Numbered from the stretch's first letter, positions 11,543 through 23,127 are shown. The stretch is DNA of 64,000 bases from Sambucus nigra (GCA_949130495.1 OX422208.1:693299702-693363701), one strand, 5' to 3'. Program-made: numbers and translations. Notes: generated by a model not told the origin, from the sequence alone.

Positions 11543-11560
11543 TAAGGGTTGGGGGGTGAT
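11543..11560 (+). other. Polypurine tract of element A
   Basis: The purine-rich aagggttggggggtga directly precedes the 3' LTR and is the expected primer for plus-strand DNA synthesis. Confidence 0.85.
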
Positions 11561-12546
11561 TGATATGCCCCAAGTATAACCTCGGCCCAGAGACACCAAC
11601 CTCGGCCCGATATGATGGCCGAAGTTGATCAACCGTAGATAAGTTGTGGTCCCACGATGTCATCCCTCGGCCGGACCAGTGTCGGCCCTGGCCGACACTA
11701 TCACCTACATTTCCAAGGGACACTACGCTCATCACAGGCATCAACAGCACTCTCGTACCTGGGTATGGTAACCTTGGCCGAGTCTAGGCCGAGGTGACAG
11801 GGGAGCCTTGGCAACCTTCAGCATGGAACCAGTCCAACCTCGGCTTGGACCGAGGTCTAAAGAAGCCTTAGTAATCGTCAGCATGAAATCATTCCTACCT
11901 CGACTGGGGACGACCCCAGCATAATGTCTCGGCTGAGATCAGGCCGAGACTCCCTATGACACAACTCGAATTGAACAAATATCAAGCCTTTACAGCTCGG
12001 CTTCTCCCAGGCCGAGGTCATCCACCAACATGGCGACCGAGCATCTATTGAACATTTGGATAACGACACATGGGCATAAATCAGTTGTAACAAGATTATT
12101 CTCCACATGGGGGGAGAATATTTCATCATCATTACTTACACGTGACAGTGACAGATGGCACACCCACATTGGTGAGGCTACCACACACATGCTCATTACA
12201 TGCATGGGGGGTACATTACACCCCCTAGGCACTATATATAGGGATCATCCCCTACCTTGCAAAGGGATCCCAGTTATTCAACCCTAGAAAAACTCTGTCT
12301 AAATATACAGTAGAGAGAGAAAGCTTGAGAGATTGTATCCATGGCCATTAATGCCTTCATTCAGTGATACTGCTCACACACTCACAGTGGACGTAGGCCA
12401 GATTGGCTCAACCACTTATATTCCGGTGTTGATTCCTTTTATCCTCACCTCATTCTCTTATCTCTCTATATAACTGTGCTGCCATTGTTGTACTTATATT
12501 GAGCTTGGAAACATCTTATCTGGTGGTGCTGATTCCAGCATCATCA
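11561..12546 (+). repeat. 3' LTR of element A
   Basis: It aligns with 41-1027 (about 40 differences, one 1-bp deletion). It starts tgatatgcccc, has its TATA box at 12233-12240 and ends catcatca, followed by the cacat duplication. Confidence 0.93.
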
Positions 12547-12551
12547 CACAT
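12547..12551. repeat. Target site duplication of element A, right copy
   Basis: cacat, identical to 36-40. The B LTR resumes immediately afterwards. Confidence 0.92.
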
Positions 12552-12630
12552 AAGACCTAATTTTGCCGAGATTTAGCAACTAAAGTATGTATATTCGAGG
12601 TATAAAATATACACTTTTGGGTGCTTATCA
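12552..12630 (-). repeat. Start of the B 3' LTR, continuing 1-40
   Basis: It matches 18547-18624 with about ten differences and one 1-bp indel. On the minus strand it begins TGATAAGCACCC, directly after the polypurine tract. Confidence 0.85.
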
Positions 12631-12646
12631 CACCACCCCCAAATAG
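12631..12646 (-). other. Polypurine tract of element B
   Basis: On the minus strand this reads ctatttgggggtggtg and abuts the LTR start TGATAAG. It sits at the same place, in a similar sequence, as the tract before each LTR of the 44.6-64 kb array. Confidence 0.8.
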
Positions 12647-12656
12647 AATATTGCTA

Positions 12657-12840
12657 GTCCTCGAGCAAAATATAGAGAGAAAGAAAGATAAGAAAACAAA
12701 AGTGTACCACTTTCACGGGTACTTGTGATTGCACTTAGCATGTGCAACAAGCCTTTAAACCTATAGGTTGCCTACAGGATGAGTTTTGTCTCGTGAGGGT
12801 ATTGCAGGGAGTATACCCACAAAATTCTTTATTTGCAAAT
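12657..12840 (-). other. Conserved 3' non-coding block of element B, shared with the array family
   Basis: On the minus strand it reads GAATTTTGTGGGTATA, then CTCACGAGACAAAACTC, GGTTTAAAGGCTTGTTGC and, nearer the LTR, TTGCTCGAGGAC. The array units carry nearly the same order (48888-49075 and equivalents). The frame-free conservation suggests a cis-acting RNA or cDNA element. Its function is not known to me. Confidence 0.75.
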
Positions 12841-13455
12841 GGTAGTCATTCTCTTATTAGACGTAGAATAATCGTACAATCTATCACGAGAAACATTCTT
12901 TGAGAAATGCAAGCTAAAGTGTAGAAAAAGATTTAGATAAGTAAATACTCAAGGTACATCCTTCCTAGAACTCAATGCGTATGTGTGTGTGTGTGAATTA
13001 GTCAAAACGGGTAGAGTATCATAAGAGTAATTCCTAGATCGCCTTTTTGGATTCAATGCTTCAACTTCAAATCTCACTCGATACATCTCTCTCAAACGAA
13101 CTCACGAGATTTGGGTAAGTGTATCTCTCTTGTGTTTGAGGAGGAAAGTAAATGTAAGAAAGGTCAAACGTCTCACACACATATAAGAAAGAACGAACAT
13201 GTAGAAATAAAATGATCTCATGAAAGAATGCTAATCATTATAGTGAGAACGTCGAGTTATTCACCACGTTGAATTTCATTTGCCCGAACACCTATGGGAA
13301 ATATGGATGTTTATGGGTGAAGGGGAAATGAGATGGTAAGGATGATATTAGGTGAAGTAGGATAGGATGGATGGATAATGGATGTGTATGCGAGAAGAGT
13401 GTATGATACTTTGAGCACAAATATCTTTATTACATAAAAACTAACTACAAACTTT

Positions 13456-13476
13456 CTTTTTCTTTCCTTTTCTCTC

Positions 13477-13507
<31 letters not shown>

Positions 13508-13570
13508 CTTTTTTTACTTCTTCTTTTTTCTATTTTTCTATTTTTTTTCTTTTCCTTTTTTTTCCTTTTA
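13456..13570 (+). repeat. Simple (CTTTT)n-rich tract in element B
   Basis: Pyrimidine-only runs of cttttctttt type. On the element's own strand this is AAAAG-rich and corresponds in position to the AAAAG-rich tract of the array units (48246-48330). Between it and 14232 I find no gene. Confidence 0.85.
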
Positions 13571-14227
13571 TACTCTCAACATGGAAGACATTTTACATTT
13601 GGGAAAACACTATTTTTCTCAAAATGATGGATGATATAAGACTGGAGATGATAAATGGACGGTGAGGGGAATATGGAAGAATATGGGTGAAGTGAATGGT
13701 AAATGGTAGGTGTATGGATGAAAATATTATGATCTGGATAAATTTCAAAACACGTGTTTATTACAACTCGAAAGTGGCATCATTCTCAGTGATCAAGCCA
13801 AAAATTTAGTGAAGAATAATGAGTTCATACATAGATTTAAAGTGAGACCCAAAAGAAGTTGAATCAACTTCTGACTCAGAGATTGTTTAAAACACTCTAA
13901 AAGGGTGAAAGTTACGAATCTCACAAGCTAATGTCTCCACTAGTGATCCTTAAGGTTCTCTTGAGAATTGTAGTACTCTTCAACTCTAAATCGTAGTGAC
14001 TTGATAAGTGCGCAAATTTTGTTGAGTCTAGAAATTCATAGTGCAACATGCCTTGTTATGTATTACAAAAGCTCTTTATAAAAAAATAAATCCTCTATCT
14101 TGATTCCTAGACTTAAAGGATGAATGATATAAAATTCACATCAATGAGTGAGATGAAAGAAACTGCATGAAATGTTTTTAAAAAAATCAGGTTTTGAAAT
14201 TTTTTCAAAAGAGATACAATTTTGATA

Positions 14228-14270
14228 AAATTCCCCACCCCAAAACAAAAAGGAACATCGTCCTCGATGT
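14228..14270 (-). other. GAGGAC-ATG / G-tract motif of element B
   Basis: On the minus strand GAGGACGATG (14265-14256) is followed by a G-rich ggggtgggg (14240-14232). The array units have GAGGACAATG followed by AGGGGGTATGG. It could act as an internal polypurine tract. Confidence 0.6.
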
Positions 14271-14885
14271 TAGGTAAAATGATTTTTAGAATTGAGAGCA
14301 GAAGGGAGGAAAAATATTACCATAATCAACCGCTAAAGAAGTGGACACATGAAGCCAAAAATAAATCTGAATAAATGATAAGAGAAAAAATGTATACAAG
14401 TATATAAACATGGAAAGAATAGGGTTATGTGAAACACCACCCCCAAACAGGATGAGACTCATACAAGAAACAACGAGTTGTCTCTCAATAGCGCTAAGTG
14501 TAATGTCTTCACCCAGATCGAGGGGATCTCACCCTAAGGATAAGAAGTAGGAAAGCGTAGGGCGATGGAAAAATGGGTGATGATAATCAACCCCAAACAA
14601 GGCTGAAGCATCAGTCTTGCTGGATAAAGGCTAAAGAGGATCAATGCACTTGTATGGAAAAGTGAATCACATGATGAAAATCATCGGTGGACCATGGGCG
14701 GGTAGGGAGGAATGTATATGCATGAATGGAAATGGTGAGAGTGGAAAGGCACCAACCTTGGGCCTTATTAAGCTTGAAGGTGAGGGAAACAAGGGCCCTA
14801 TACGCATGATGCTCAAGATGGATGGGGAGGCTAAAGGGTGCAGAAACAGTGATGGGGTGGGGCTTATCTAAATTTCATGACCGTT

Positions 14886-15738
14886 CTATAAATGAACGAT
14901 GATAAAGATCGAGTCATGACACACTAGGGATCTATCGAGAGAAAAATCAAAACCACAAAAGAGTGGCGGGCATAGAGTAACAAGCTCGATGTCACGGAAG
15001 TGGAGAGTAGCACCACAAATACTCTCATGTGTTAGGGATGGCTTTAGGTTAGGATCCAAATATATGGTTGGGAACATGCAAGGTACAAGATCTAGATCCA
15101 ATCTAGGTGACAGGAGGGAAGGGATAATGGGTGGAGGAAGATGATCCAATTCAAGAGTAGGGGACACGCACTCATTGGGATGGACATAATGATACACAAT
15201 ATCCTCCTGAAGAGGGAGTGTGGTATCAAGTGATGGCGAGATCAACTTATCCACCAATGTATCACCATCCAATGCGGTGAAAGGGTCTTATGAGGCATTA
15301 AGATTCAAGATAGATGAATCTACATCAATATTAGGCTCAAGGGGAGCCAAATAGGGTAGGATCCATATCAAGAGAGGTGGGAATCATCTCTAATGCTATC
15401 TCAGGACATTGATGAGCACTCGTAGTCAAAGCTACCCTAAAATATATGGGCATGTCAGAGGCATATGCAATTGGGGCATAAGTTAAAAGCTCAAGCGTAT
15501 TTTTGGATATAACGGATAACTCAAGTGTGGGTTCATTTGGATATGATGAGAGCAAATTAGTCTCACTAATGAAAGGTAAGTCAACAAAATTTTCAACTTG
15601 GGGCCCGAACCATGGGATTTTTTCAACTTTGAGATTCACGGGAAGATAGGGTTTGTCACACTCAAAATTAGTGGAACAAGACGACGCATCATCACTCCAC
15701 GTGGGGGCAACAACAGGTTGACTTGGGGTGAAATCCAA
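14886..15738 (-). pseudogene. Unrecognised broken coding fragments of element B
   Basis: Two open stretches on the minus strand, 15738-15337 and 15272-14886, are in different frames and probably belonged to one protein. They are rich in Pro, Leu, Ser and Asp (for example CGATLHFRDIELVTLCPP). I recognise no domain. Their position between the gag-like remnant and the 3' non-coding region is where pol or an extra gene would be. Confidence 0.4.
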
Positions 15739-15974
15739 CTCTCTCTCACGCTAAATTTCATTTAATCTTTGTTCAATCAGTTGGAGAGCTTGATTTTGAA
15801 TTTGATTGGCTTTCTCTTACTCGAGATTGTTTTTACAAAAGGCTTTCGAGAACGGAGGTGGATGATGGTGGGGTAGTGATGGGCGACAATGGTGGTTGAG
15901 GTGGACACAACTCGCTATATACAGGACTATATGGATAATACTCAAAGGAAGTGTGGGGAACGAGTTCAAGTGTG

Positions 15975-16420
15975 TCATCCACATGAGAAGAATTCTCCGT
16001 GAGAGACAAATGATTGATAATCGTGGGTAGGATAGTGAGGGAACTGATCAAAAGGAGGTGCACTAGATAGCCAAGATGACTGTTGGAACGTGTTAGGATC
16101 CATAACATAGGGTTGGGATTCGTATTACGTGGGAGGGTGATTAGGCCTCCACGAATAGGTTGGATACTCACACCAGTCAGGATTGGATTTGTCATGATAA
16201 TAGGCCGAGGTGGGTTCCGAAACAATGTCATATGGATACACTTGGTCCATGGTGAGTTCAAATGATTAAAGAATGTACGGGCACTCATGGGACAAGTGAT
16301 TGCCTAGAAAACAAGATGTGCACAACGAAGCATTTGACGCGTTGATACTCGTCATCGAAGGCGATCAAATGTGAGATGCGTGTGTGGATGACGCATGAGT
16401 ATCAATGTCGTGTGTTTGAG
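15975..16420 (-). pseudogene. gag-like remnant of element B with CCHC zinc knuckle
   Basis: In one minus-strand frame, codons 16322-16281 read CTSCFLGNHLSHEC, an exact CX2CX4HX4C retroviral-type zinc knuckle. The same frame continues, through a TAA about five codons later, with Tyr/Pro-rich sequence (NPDWCEYPTYSWRPNHPP near 16175) like the region after the knuckle in gypsy gag proteins. At least two further in-frame stops follow. The longer open frame at 16288-15833 in another phase is a shadow of it. Upstream capsid sequence was not recognised. Confidence 0.6.
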
Positions 16421-16539
16421 AGTTAAACTCATTAAGTAAAGTGGGGAAGTGGGACTCGGGTTCAACTTCAAACATGCTTCGGGAGCATGGGAAATGGCCA
16501 AAATACTCTCGTAATGGAAGTTCATCGTCTATAATGAGA

Positions 16540-16790
16540 AAAAATATATGTTTTTTTATTTTATTTTATTTTTTTGAATTTTTTCAAAAGGAAAGAGTAT
16601 ATTTTTGGATTTTTTTTAGAAAATGAAGGAAAGAAAATTTGTTTTGGATTTTTTTGAAAAATAAAGGAAGAAAATATTTGTGGATTTTTCTGAAAATGAG
16701 GAAAGGAAAAGGATTTTTTTATAAAAATAAGGGAAGAAAATATTTTTGGATTCTTTTTTTTGGAAGAAAAGGCGGGGAAAAATATTTGGA
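16540..16790 (-). repeat. AT-rich imperfect repeats upstream of the gag remnant of B
   Basis: Several spaced copies of aaaatatttttggattttt-like sequence on the + strand, 60-70 bp apart. A similar motif is repeated in the leader of element C (32570-32710), at the same place relative to gag. Confidence 0.55.
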
Positions 16791-16799
16791 CTCTTAAAT

Positions 16800-18506
16800 G
16801 TTAATCGAACTCACTAAAACCCGACTATCGAAAACTTGAATTGGACACCCACAAGTCAAGGAGGATTCCGAACTTGCACATTTATCTTGAAATTAGGTGA
16901 GAGGGTAGTCAAATTTTAATGAAGTTTGCGGGCGATAAAAATAACGAAAATCTTTGTGATCGCCTTTGCAAAAATGTTCTCCTATTGGGCTACCTATTTG
17001 ATTGATTTTAAATTTAATGATAGCTAAGGTAGCACACAATTAGTAATCTAGTGAGTTGGGTGATGAAATCCCTTCTTGTGAATGACCGGGTGTAGGTCTT
17101 ATTAATTTAAGTCATCACACCATTCGAAAATAAATACGATAATAAAATCACACAACAACACGTAATCAGACATAAAAATTTACTCGCTGACAAGAGAGGC
17201 ATGAGGGTTTTAGAAATGTACCTACCATGGTTATTACATCGTGGGGTGATGAACAATTTAAGTCGATCGGGGGGAGATTATGCCCATCACAGTCGGCCCC
17301 GGGAGTCCTGTCGACCCAAAGTAGGGAGTTTTCGTTTCCTCACCTTTGGACGCCCTCTCTCTACCTTGTCCGATTTCGCTATCATGCTTTTCTTCTTTTT
17401 ATTACAAATTTATATGAAAAAATGGTGTCTCCAAGCACCGCAATACAAGAAAAATAATATAATCCTAATACAAGCCTTCTAATATAATGAAAAATGGTAC
17501 TAAAAAGGAAAAAAAGGAAAACAAATATGGAACAAATGAACTGCACACCAAAATCTTCGCAAGTGCTTCAAACTTCAAAAATCGACAACAGCATCATTTG
17601 ATAGATTAGCTTTTTGGTATATGTCGTTGTGTAAAGCTCCTCTAATAAAAAATCTCAATTACCTACAAAAATATATAACAAACTAGAATATAGTGGTAAG
17701 TGAGGTATCAATCCAAATCAAAGGAGTGAAACGAGAGGAAGACTAATGTAATTCATTTCTATTTAATTTCCTTTTGGACTTTTTGCCTTTTCTGTTTTTT
17801 ATGCTTTTTTCAGAACAAAATCAATTTGGAGATGAGGTGAAATAAGACTGCACTAAATGAAAGATCTAATTACTAACTAGAAAGTAACAGAAGAAACTAA
17901 GTAAATCTAACTAAATAAAAATCTAAAATATGAGATGAGTGAGGAAATAAAAGTAAGGACTAACAAGGGATAGGATGACACCATATATTCTAGTTAATAA
18001 AAATCAATTAATTCATTAAAATTAATTATCCAAGAAAATAAAATTAATAAAAGTAAAAAAGTAAAATTCGAATCTATAAAAAAAACTCAAATAATAAAAT
18101 AAAAACTAAAAATATAATAAAAATAAAAACTAAAGACATAAAAAAATAAAATCTAATAAGACTAAAAATAAACTCCTAAAACCTAATCCTAATAAAATAA
18201 AATAAAATAAAATAAAGATTAAAAACTAACAACAAATAAAAATCGAAATAAAAAATTAAAATACACTAATAAAAAAAGGAAATCAAAAAATAGAAAATAA
18301 AACCTAGAAAGTTCTAAATAAATGTAAAATAAAACCTAAAAATAAAATGAATCAAAATAAAAATCTAAAAATAGTAAAAGTACAAACACAACACACACAT
18401 GGGGTTCGGTGATGGATTAGGCTAGGCTACAAGGTAAGTTAAGGTTACAGAATAGGTTTAACTCCTTTTGGCCATATTTTGATGGGATTAAAGCATTTAA
18501 ACTTCG
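16800..18506 (-). repeat. Probable body of the B 5' LTR and leader, boundary unresolved
   Basis: This is AT-rich DNA with no coding frame I can support. The part 17860-18400 is a long A-rich stretch of short words such as aataaaa. Part of it must be the 5' LTR, but the only LTR copy for comparison (left of position 1) is outside the window. A possible inner end lies near 16830, unproven. Confidence 0.4.
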
Positions 18507-18624
18507 CAAACGACAATTGACCTACAAAATAAACAATAAAGCACATAAGACCTAATTCCGCCGAGATTCAGCAATTAAAATACGTCTATTCAAGGTATAA
18601 AAATACACTTTTGGGTACTTATCA
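18507..18624 (-). repeat. B 5' LTR end with uninterrupted target site
   Basis: It aligns with 1-40 joined to 12552-12630. It therefore shows the B LTR as it was before element A inserted, with a single cacat at 18542-18546. The LTR start (TGATAAG on the minus strand) is at 18624. Confidence 0.85.
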
Positions 18625-20820
18625 GAGACATTTGATTCTAATTCTTTGATTTTGGTCATAAAGAAGGATTGAACCATGTAAAAGCTTCAAAATAAAAACT
18701 AAAATCTTAAGAGGAAAATGAGGAAACCAAATGAATTTTCAGGATTAACGAATATAACTGGAGGACCTGCATAGCCAATAAGAAGAATTGAATGTAAAAT
18801 CCCTAGTGGAAGAGGGAGTCTAAGATTGCGCATGAAATAATTGACCAATTTATGTAATTAAATGCCCCAACACACAAACCAATTTTTAATCAAATTTTAA
18901 TCTTCAATTAATTATGATGTGCATGTGAATTGTGTCCAATTATACATTTGTAATTTTCAATCCAAACATGTCAAAATACACGAGATGAGGAAAAATCCCT
19001 TTACACGGCAAAACCTTTTATTCATCACTATTAGAAGTTTATGAATATGGACGACTTACAGGACACTTAGCTACACTAAGTTAGATACATAGATCTTTAA
19101 AAACTCAAACAGATAGGACTCATCTCCAGAACTGTCCACATGTAGCAGTCTACCCTCGGTATCCATCGATTCAGCCTTTTTCTTCAGCAGTGAAACCTTG
19201 TTTCACAAAATCAGCCGTAGAGAAAAGCCTTTACAACAGAGTATCACACGAAACCTTCTTGATGATGGTAATAGTGATCTTGAATATATCTCGAGGGTGA
19301 GGAGTATAATATGAGATTTTTTATCACAAAAGAGAACTTAAAAACATGATCTTGACTTTTAAAAAGAGTCTTAGAATATCTAATTCCATTCATCCTTTTT
19401 GTAAGATGGTTGGATAAAAAGGATAAACTTAAAAAGATTTGGGCAGATATTCATTAAAAAATCTTATCAGCGCCCAATCATTCGAATAAAATAGCAGGTT
19501 GTTCGAAGGACACTGCATCTCGTTAGAACGATATTTGAAAGTATGCTTCTAATAAGATGTTAGTACAACCCAAAAAGTTCCTGGTTAGAAAATTTGTCTG
19601 CACGTCAATCAAATGACAGTAAAAACTCATTTGAATGACAAAGAACCTCATTCATATGAGGCGTTGAATTTTTGAAAAAAAAATTCTTAAAACATTTTGA
19701 GTTCTTATAAGTAAAACATCGCCTCTTAAAATATGACTATACCCAGAAAATACTTAGCAACATTCTGCCACTCATGATCACATACTTCTTCCAAGGATTG
19801 TTGAGATGACCAAATCTTCTAAACTTTAGAAATTTTTAACCAAGTCTTCAAGCACCGAGAGGTAGTGACGGCGATGTGTTTAGGTGTCGTGATTGTATAA
19901 TGGGATACCCTAAACAAAGATAAATAAAAACACCAATAATTATAAAACTTTCTCTTACAGATCGCCCACTTTGGTTATTCCGATACAAAACATAAACCTA
20001 AGCCAAATTGTATCCTAACGACTTAATACACAACTATTCTCCCAAAATACAAATGAAAATGGAATGTAGAATATGTGCAAGTTTTCATCTTGAAACTGGA
20101 TCATTCCTTTGTCTCGTATTGTCTTCATCTTTTGTCGGTCCAATTGTCCATCATCCAGGCAGACTGTCCTACACACATGAGACAAACAAAGGTACCGTGA
20201 TGCATAGAGTTCTAAACGGAAAAAAAAATCTCCCCCTCAATTTATTCTCCCTGTTTTTCTCTGTAATAGACAAAGGAGTCAAAACTAAGCATAAAATAAA
20301 GGCATCACATGAAGAAGTAAGATATCAACAAAAGTATAATAAAGTAAAGCATAGATGATGATAATCTCAAAGGCAACTAACTAACTATTTTTGAAAATTT
20401 TCATTTTTTAAATAAAAAAATATATTTATAAAGTATAAAACAACACCATGGAATAACGCTAAAATATTTGAATCATGGATGAAGAATGTACGGGTATGAA
20501 CACTTTTCATATGTAAATCATCATATATATTCATAACATCTATGCACAAAGTTTTGATACACTTCTAATGAAAGATCTCAAAGTCTACCTTTCGTGTAAA
20601 ATTTGTGAACTCAAGTGAAATTGACTCAACTTATCAACATGTCATGAATATAAATGATTATCACACCAATAATGTCAAACTATGTAATATTTTTGCGAGA
20701 CATTTTAGTTTGTGCAAACCCATTGATCTATGACTTGAACTCCCGCACATTCTCACATATATGATGATAAACTCTTAATGATTTTTGAAGTATTTAATGC
20801 TCAAATGTAACAAAGCATCA
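18625..20820 (-). other. Unassigned AT-rich DNA with weak copia-LTR-like signals
   Basis: No coding gene is supported. On the minus strand a purine run reading attgagggggaga (about 20245-20230) resembles copia polypurine tracts. The stretch at about 19025-18985, with ttttgccgtgtaaaggg, resembles the U5 of copia LTRs. No matching second LTR or primer site was found, so this is only a hint of an old minus-strand copia fragment. The open frame 20008-20358 shows no recognisable protein. Confidence 0.3.
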
Positions 20821-21019
20821 ATTAATCCAAAATCGGCTAGTCGGCATGGTGTAGGGGGTGCCATTCGGCAGTGGCATGGACTTTTGGACTGCCTCAAGAA
20901 GGTAAAGGGGTAGTGCCGATCGGTATGTGGTGGGTTCGCCTCATTTTTTACAGCTTCTTGCCTTCTCTCTTTCTGTGATTTTCTTTTGCGAATTGCTCTA
21001 TCATTCCAGTCTCTAAAAA

Positions 21020-23127
21020 ATGGCCGCTTTCGTGAGTACTGTAGTACACAGGGAGTGGTTGGCTGTTGACGACTGGGAAATCGTGGAGTGGAGGTCCAGG
21101 GAGCCTCTTGCTTTGGCGAGTAAGAACTCTTTTGATGTGTTTGAGACGGTTCTGGATGAGCGAAGTTTGCTATCGGAGCCGTCCTATCATCAATCTTCGA
21201 GGGTGGTGAACCCCGACGATTACATAAGTAAAATGTCTTTTGGCATTATTTTTTGGTGGTTTTTCCTTTTTTCATAGATTTTGACAAGGTTTTTCTCTTT
21301 TGGCAGTCTGAGGTTTTCTTCTCATTTATGCGTGCCCACGGGATGACCGGGCTTAAGGATGTCTTGAAGCATCTTCCACCTGTGGTGCATTGTGTGGTAT
21401 CCCCAGCAGGCTTTGGAAGGTTGGCATCTATGCTGGACGAGAAACCTCGTTCGACGACGGTCTTATGCGCTCTGGGGATAGGTGGTAGGACACTACCCAC
21501 ACATTTCATTTTGGTTTCGAGGAGATGACCGTGACTCCCATAGACGTTCAGCAGCTTCTGGGGATGGATTGTGATGAAGAGCAGATAAAGGTTGATCGCT
21601 CTCTACGGGTGAGGCTAAAGGCGGTTCCCACGACACTTGTTGATGTTGGGAGGATAGTGTCTAGGGATTCCATTCGTCTGTCACTGCTGAAGGATGTTTT
21701 ATTGGGCAGGGTGATTGATGTGGAGGACGGGCTCCAGGTGAGGCAGATGGATAGAATATTCATTTTGTTGGTTCTTGGGGGATTTCTAGTGGCGTCGAGC
21801 GGGGATATCGTCCACTTATGATTTTCACCATATCTGAGGATGTTTTATAACATCCTTCTCTATGATTGTGGGAACCTGACTTTGGTGACCCTTTATTTTT
21901 CCTTGGATGCATTCAGCCGGTGCTGCTAGTAAACTTTCATTAGAGCTACGTATCTTCTTGAGGTATTATTAATTTGTGGATTTTCCTTTCATGCATTTGC
22001 ATTTTCCTTATGCACCTTTTTTAATTGTAAATTTATTGTCTTTGGAAGATGTGGTTCTATGAGGTGATTGGGTGTAATACCTAGATGATTGCTTTGAAGG
22101 ATGAGACCGTTGGGGATTTTTATCGGTTGTATCGATGGCGAAAGGCCAATCGGCAGTCGAGGAGGTCTCTCTCTCTGGAGGCGGTGCGTCAGGTTTTGAA
22201 TGGCCTGACTAGTGATAGAGTACGACTCTTTTCCTCTTCAATTTAAAATCTTTGGGTGCTCTAATTCCATATTTCCTTATATTTTGCTGGGGATTTTTTA
22301 GGTGACTTTTTATCCTTGGGAGACGACCATTCAAGATGGGGTTGACTGGGGTGAATGCGCAGATGAGGCATTTGTTGGCGCATGAGTTTGGACACTCTTG
22401 GTATCTTAGTGAGAGGGTAGTCCGACAAATTGCTGAGGAGGAGTTGGTGTTGCCACCTGCGAGGACCCTTATGTCTATGAGGCGGGAGCGTCTGCTGCCA
22501 GAGGATGCGAGGATCGCAGTGATGCTTGGTGAGTCCTACCTGCTGTACACCAATACAGCTGTGTCGTATGATTATATGGACTTTATGACGAGTTGGCTGA
22601 TGGCGCCCAGCATATATGATGCACTGCCCTTCCCTCCTGTGGGTTCAAGTAGGCTAGTGGGTTCCTCCCACAACGATGGAGGTTCATCGTCATCTGCGGT
22701 GATGGCAACTTCAGAGGTCCCCTTTGTGAGGTTGCATACCCCTTTATACAACATTCGGCGGGCTGATGGAGGGATGCTGCCTATGTTGCATCATCCTCAT
22801 GCGATGGACCCGGAGGGGTTGGGCTTGACAGATAAAGTGCTTCGTCCTAAGGTATATCTTTATGTTCTTCTCCTTTGGTTTCTTTTGATCTTTTTTCCTT
22901 AATACCGATTCTGCGTTTTCTTACAGCACGTCCGGGTGTCCACCACCTGGCTGAGGGATATTAGGGACTCTATATCTTCGGCGACTTCCCATATTCGGGA
23001 CGCGGATCCTGTTCCTTCTTGCTTAGTTCCATTAGCCTCATCTGGGGAGGAGTCTGGTTCGGGTAGCGGTGGTGCATCATCTCATCGCAGGGGAAAGAGA
23101 GCGCGTCATAGAGGTGGAAGCTCTTAG
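21020..23127 (+). pseudogene. Plant mobile domain (PMD) gene, spliced, disrupted; antisense to element C
   Basis: It starts at ATG 21020 after a CT-rich leader. Exon 1 carries VDDWEIVEW and VLDERSLLSEP, with a GT donor at 21228. Exon 2 (acceptor at 21277, or less likely 21306) has FFSFMRAHGMTG. After a 1-bp frame change near 21475 it reads DRW-stop-DTTHTFHFGFEEM, then VTPIDVQQLLGMD, the signature of the PMD family. The stop replaces a tryptophan (TGG to TAG). Later exons: about 22050-22220 (YRLYRWRKANRQSRRSLS), 22304-22851 (open frame, QIAEEELVLPPARTL) and 22927-23127 (basic, Ser/Gly-rich end at TAG 23125), with plausible GT-AG introns between. PMD proteins are found in plant genomes and inside some gypsy elements. 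It lies downstream of, and opposite to, the element C integrase, so it may be an extra gene of C. Confidence 0.75.

Larger units (their letters stand above)
41..12546 (+). mobile_element. Element A: complete Tat-lineage Ty3/gypsy LTR retrotransposon, nested in element B
   Basis: The element is about 12.5 kb, with 987- and 986-bp LTRs that start TG and end CA, and a 5-bp target duplication. Order: 5' LTR, primer-binding site (1031), gag (1203-3046), pol (3058-7209; protease, RT, RNase H, second RNase H-like domain, integrase), a 127-bp tandem repeat (7331-8343), an antisense intron-containing extra gene (8575-10840), polypurine tract, 3' LTR. Integrase after RT makes it Ty3/gypsy. The gag CX2HX4HX4C knuckle, the double RNase H and the antisense extra gene fit the Tat lineage. 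A hand comparison of the LTRs gives about 40 substitutions and one indel (about 4%). Stops in gag and pol and a damaged RT active site mean this copy cannot be autonomous. Confidence 0.93.
12552..18624 (-). mobile_element. Element B: non-autonomous (LARD-like) LTR element, minus strand, interrupted by A
   Basis: Two LTR segments that end ...cttatca on the + strand (12630 and 18624), and so start TGATAAG on the minus strand, bound this element. A polypurine tract on the minus strand next to 12630 fixes the orientation: the 3' LTR is at the left (partly off window, split by A) and the 5' LTR at the right. Going 5' to 3' on the minus strand it holds a gag-like zinc-knuckle remnant (about 16400-15980), other broken frames (15738-14886), a GAGGACGATG/G-tract motif (14265-14232), an AAAAG-rich tract (13570-13456), a conserved block (12835-12747), CTCGAGGAC (12665-12657) and the polypurine tract. 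I see no RT or integrase. The inner boundary of the right LTR and the primer-binding site could not be placed. Confidence 0.75.

Noticed and set aside
15833..16288. 151-codon minus-strand frame in element B
   Set aside because: It overlaps, in another phase, the frame that holds the CCHC knuckle and gag-like sequence. It is better explained as a shadow.
17201..17482. Two overlapping + strand frames near 17.2-17.5 kb
   Set aside because: There is no domain, they lie on the strand opposite to element B, inside its probable LTR or leader, and the ends are AT-driven.
20008..20358. 116-codon frame in the copia-like region
   Set aside because: It has no recognisable motif, and a polypurine-tract-like sequence lies inside it on the opposite strand.
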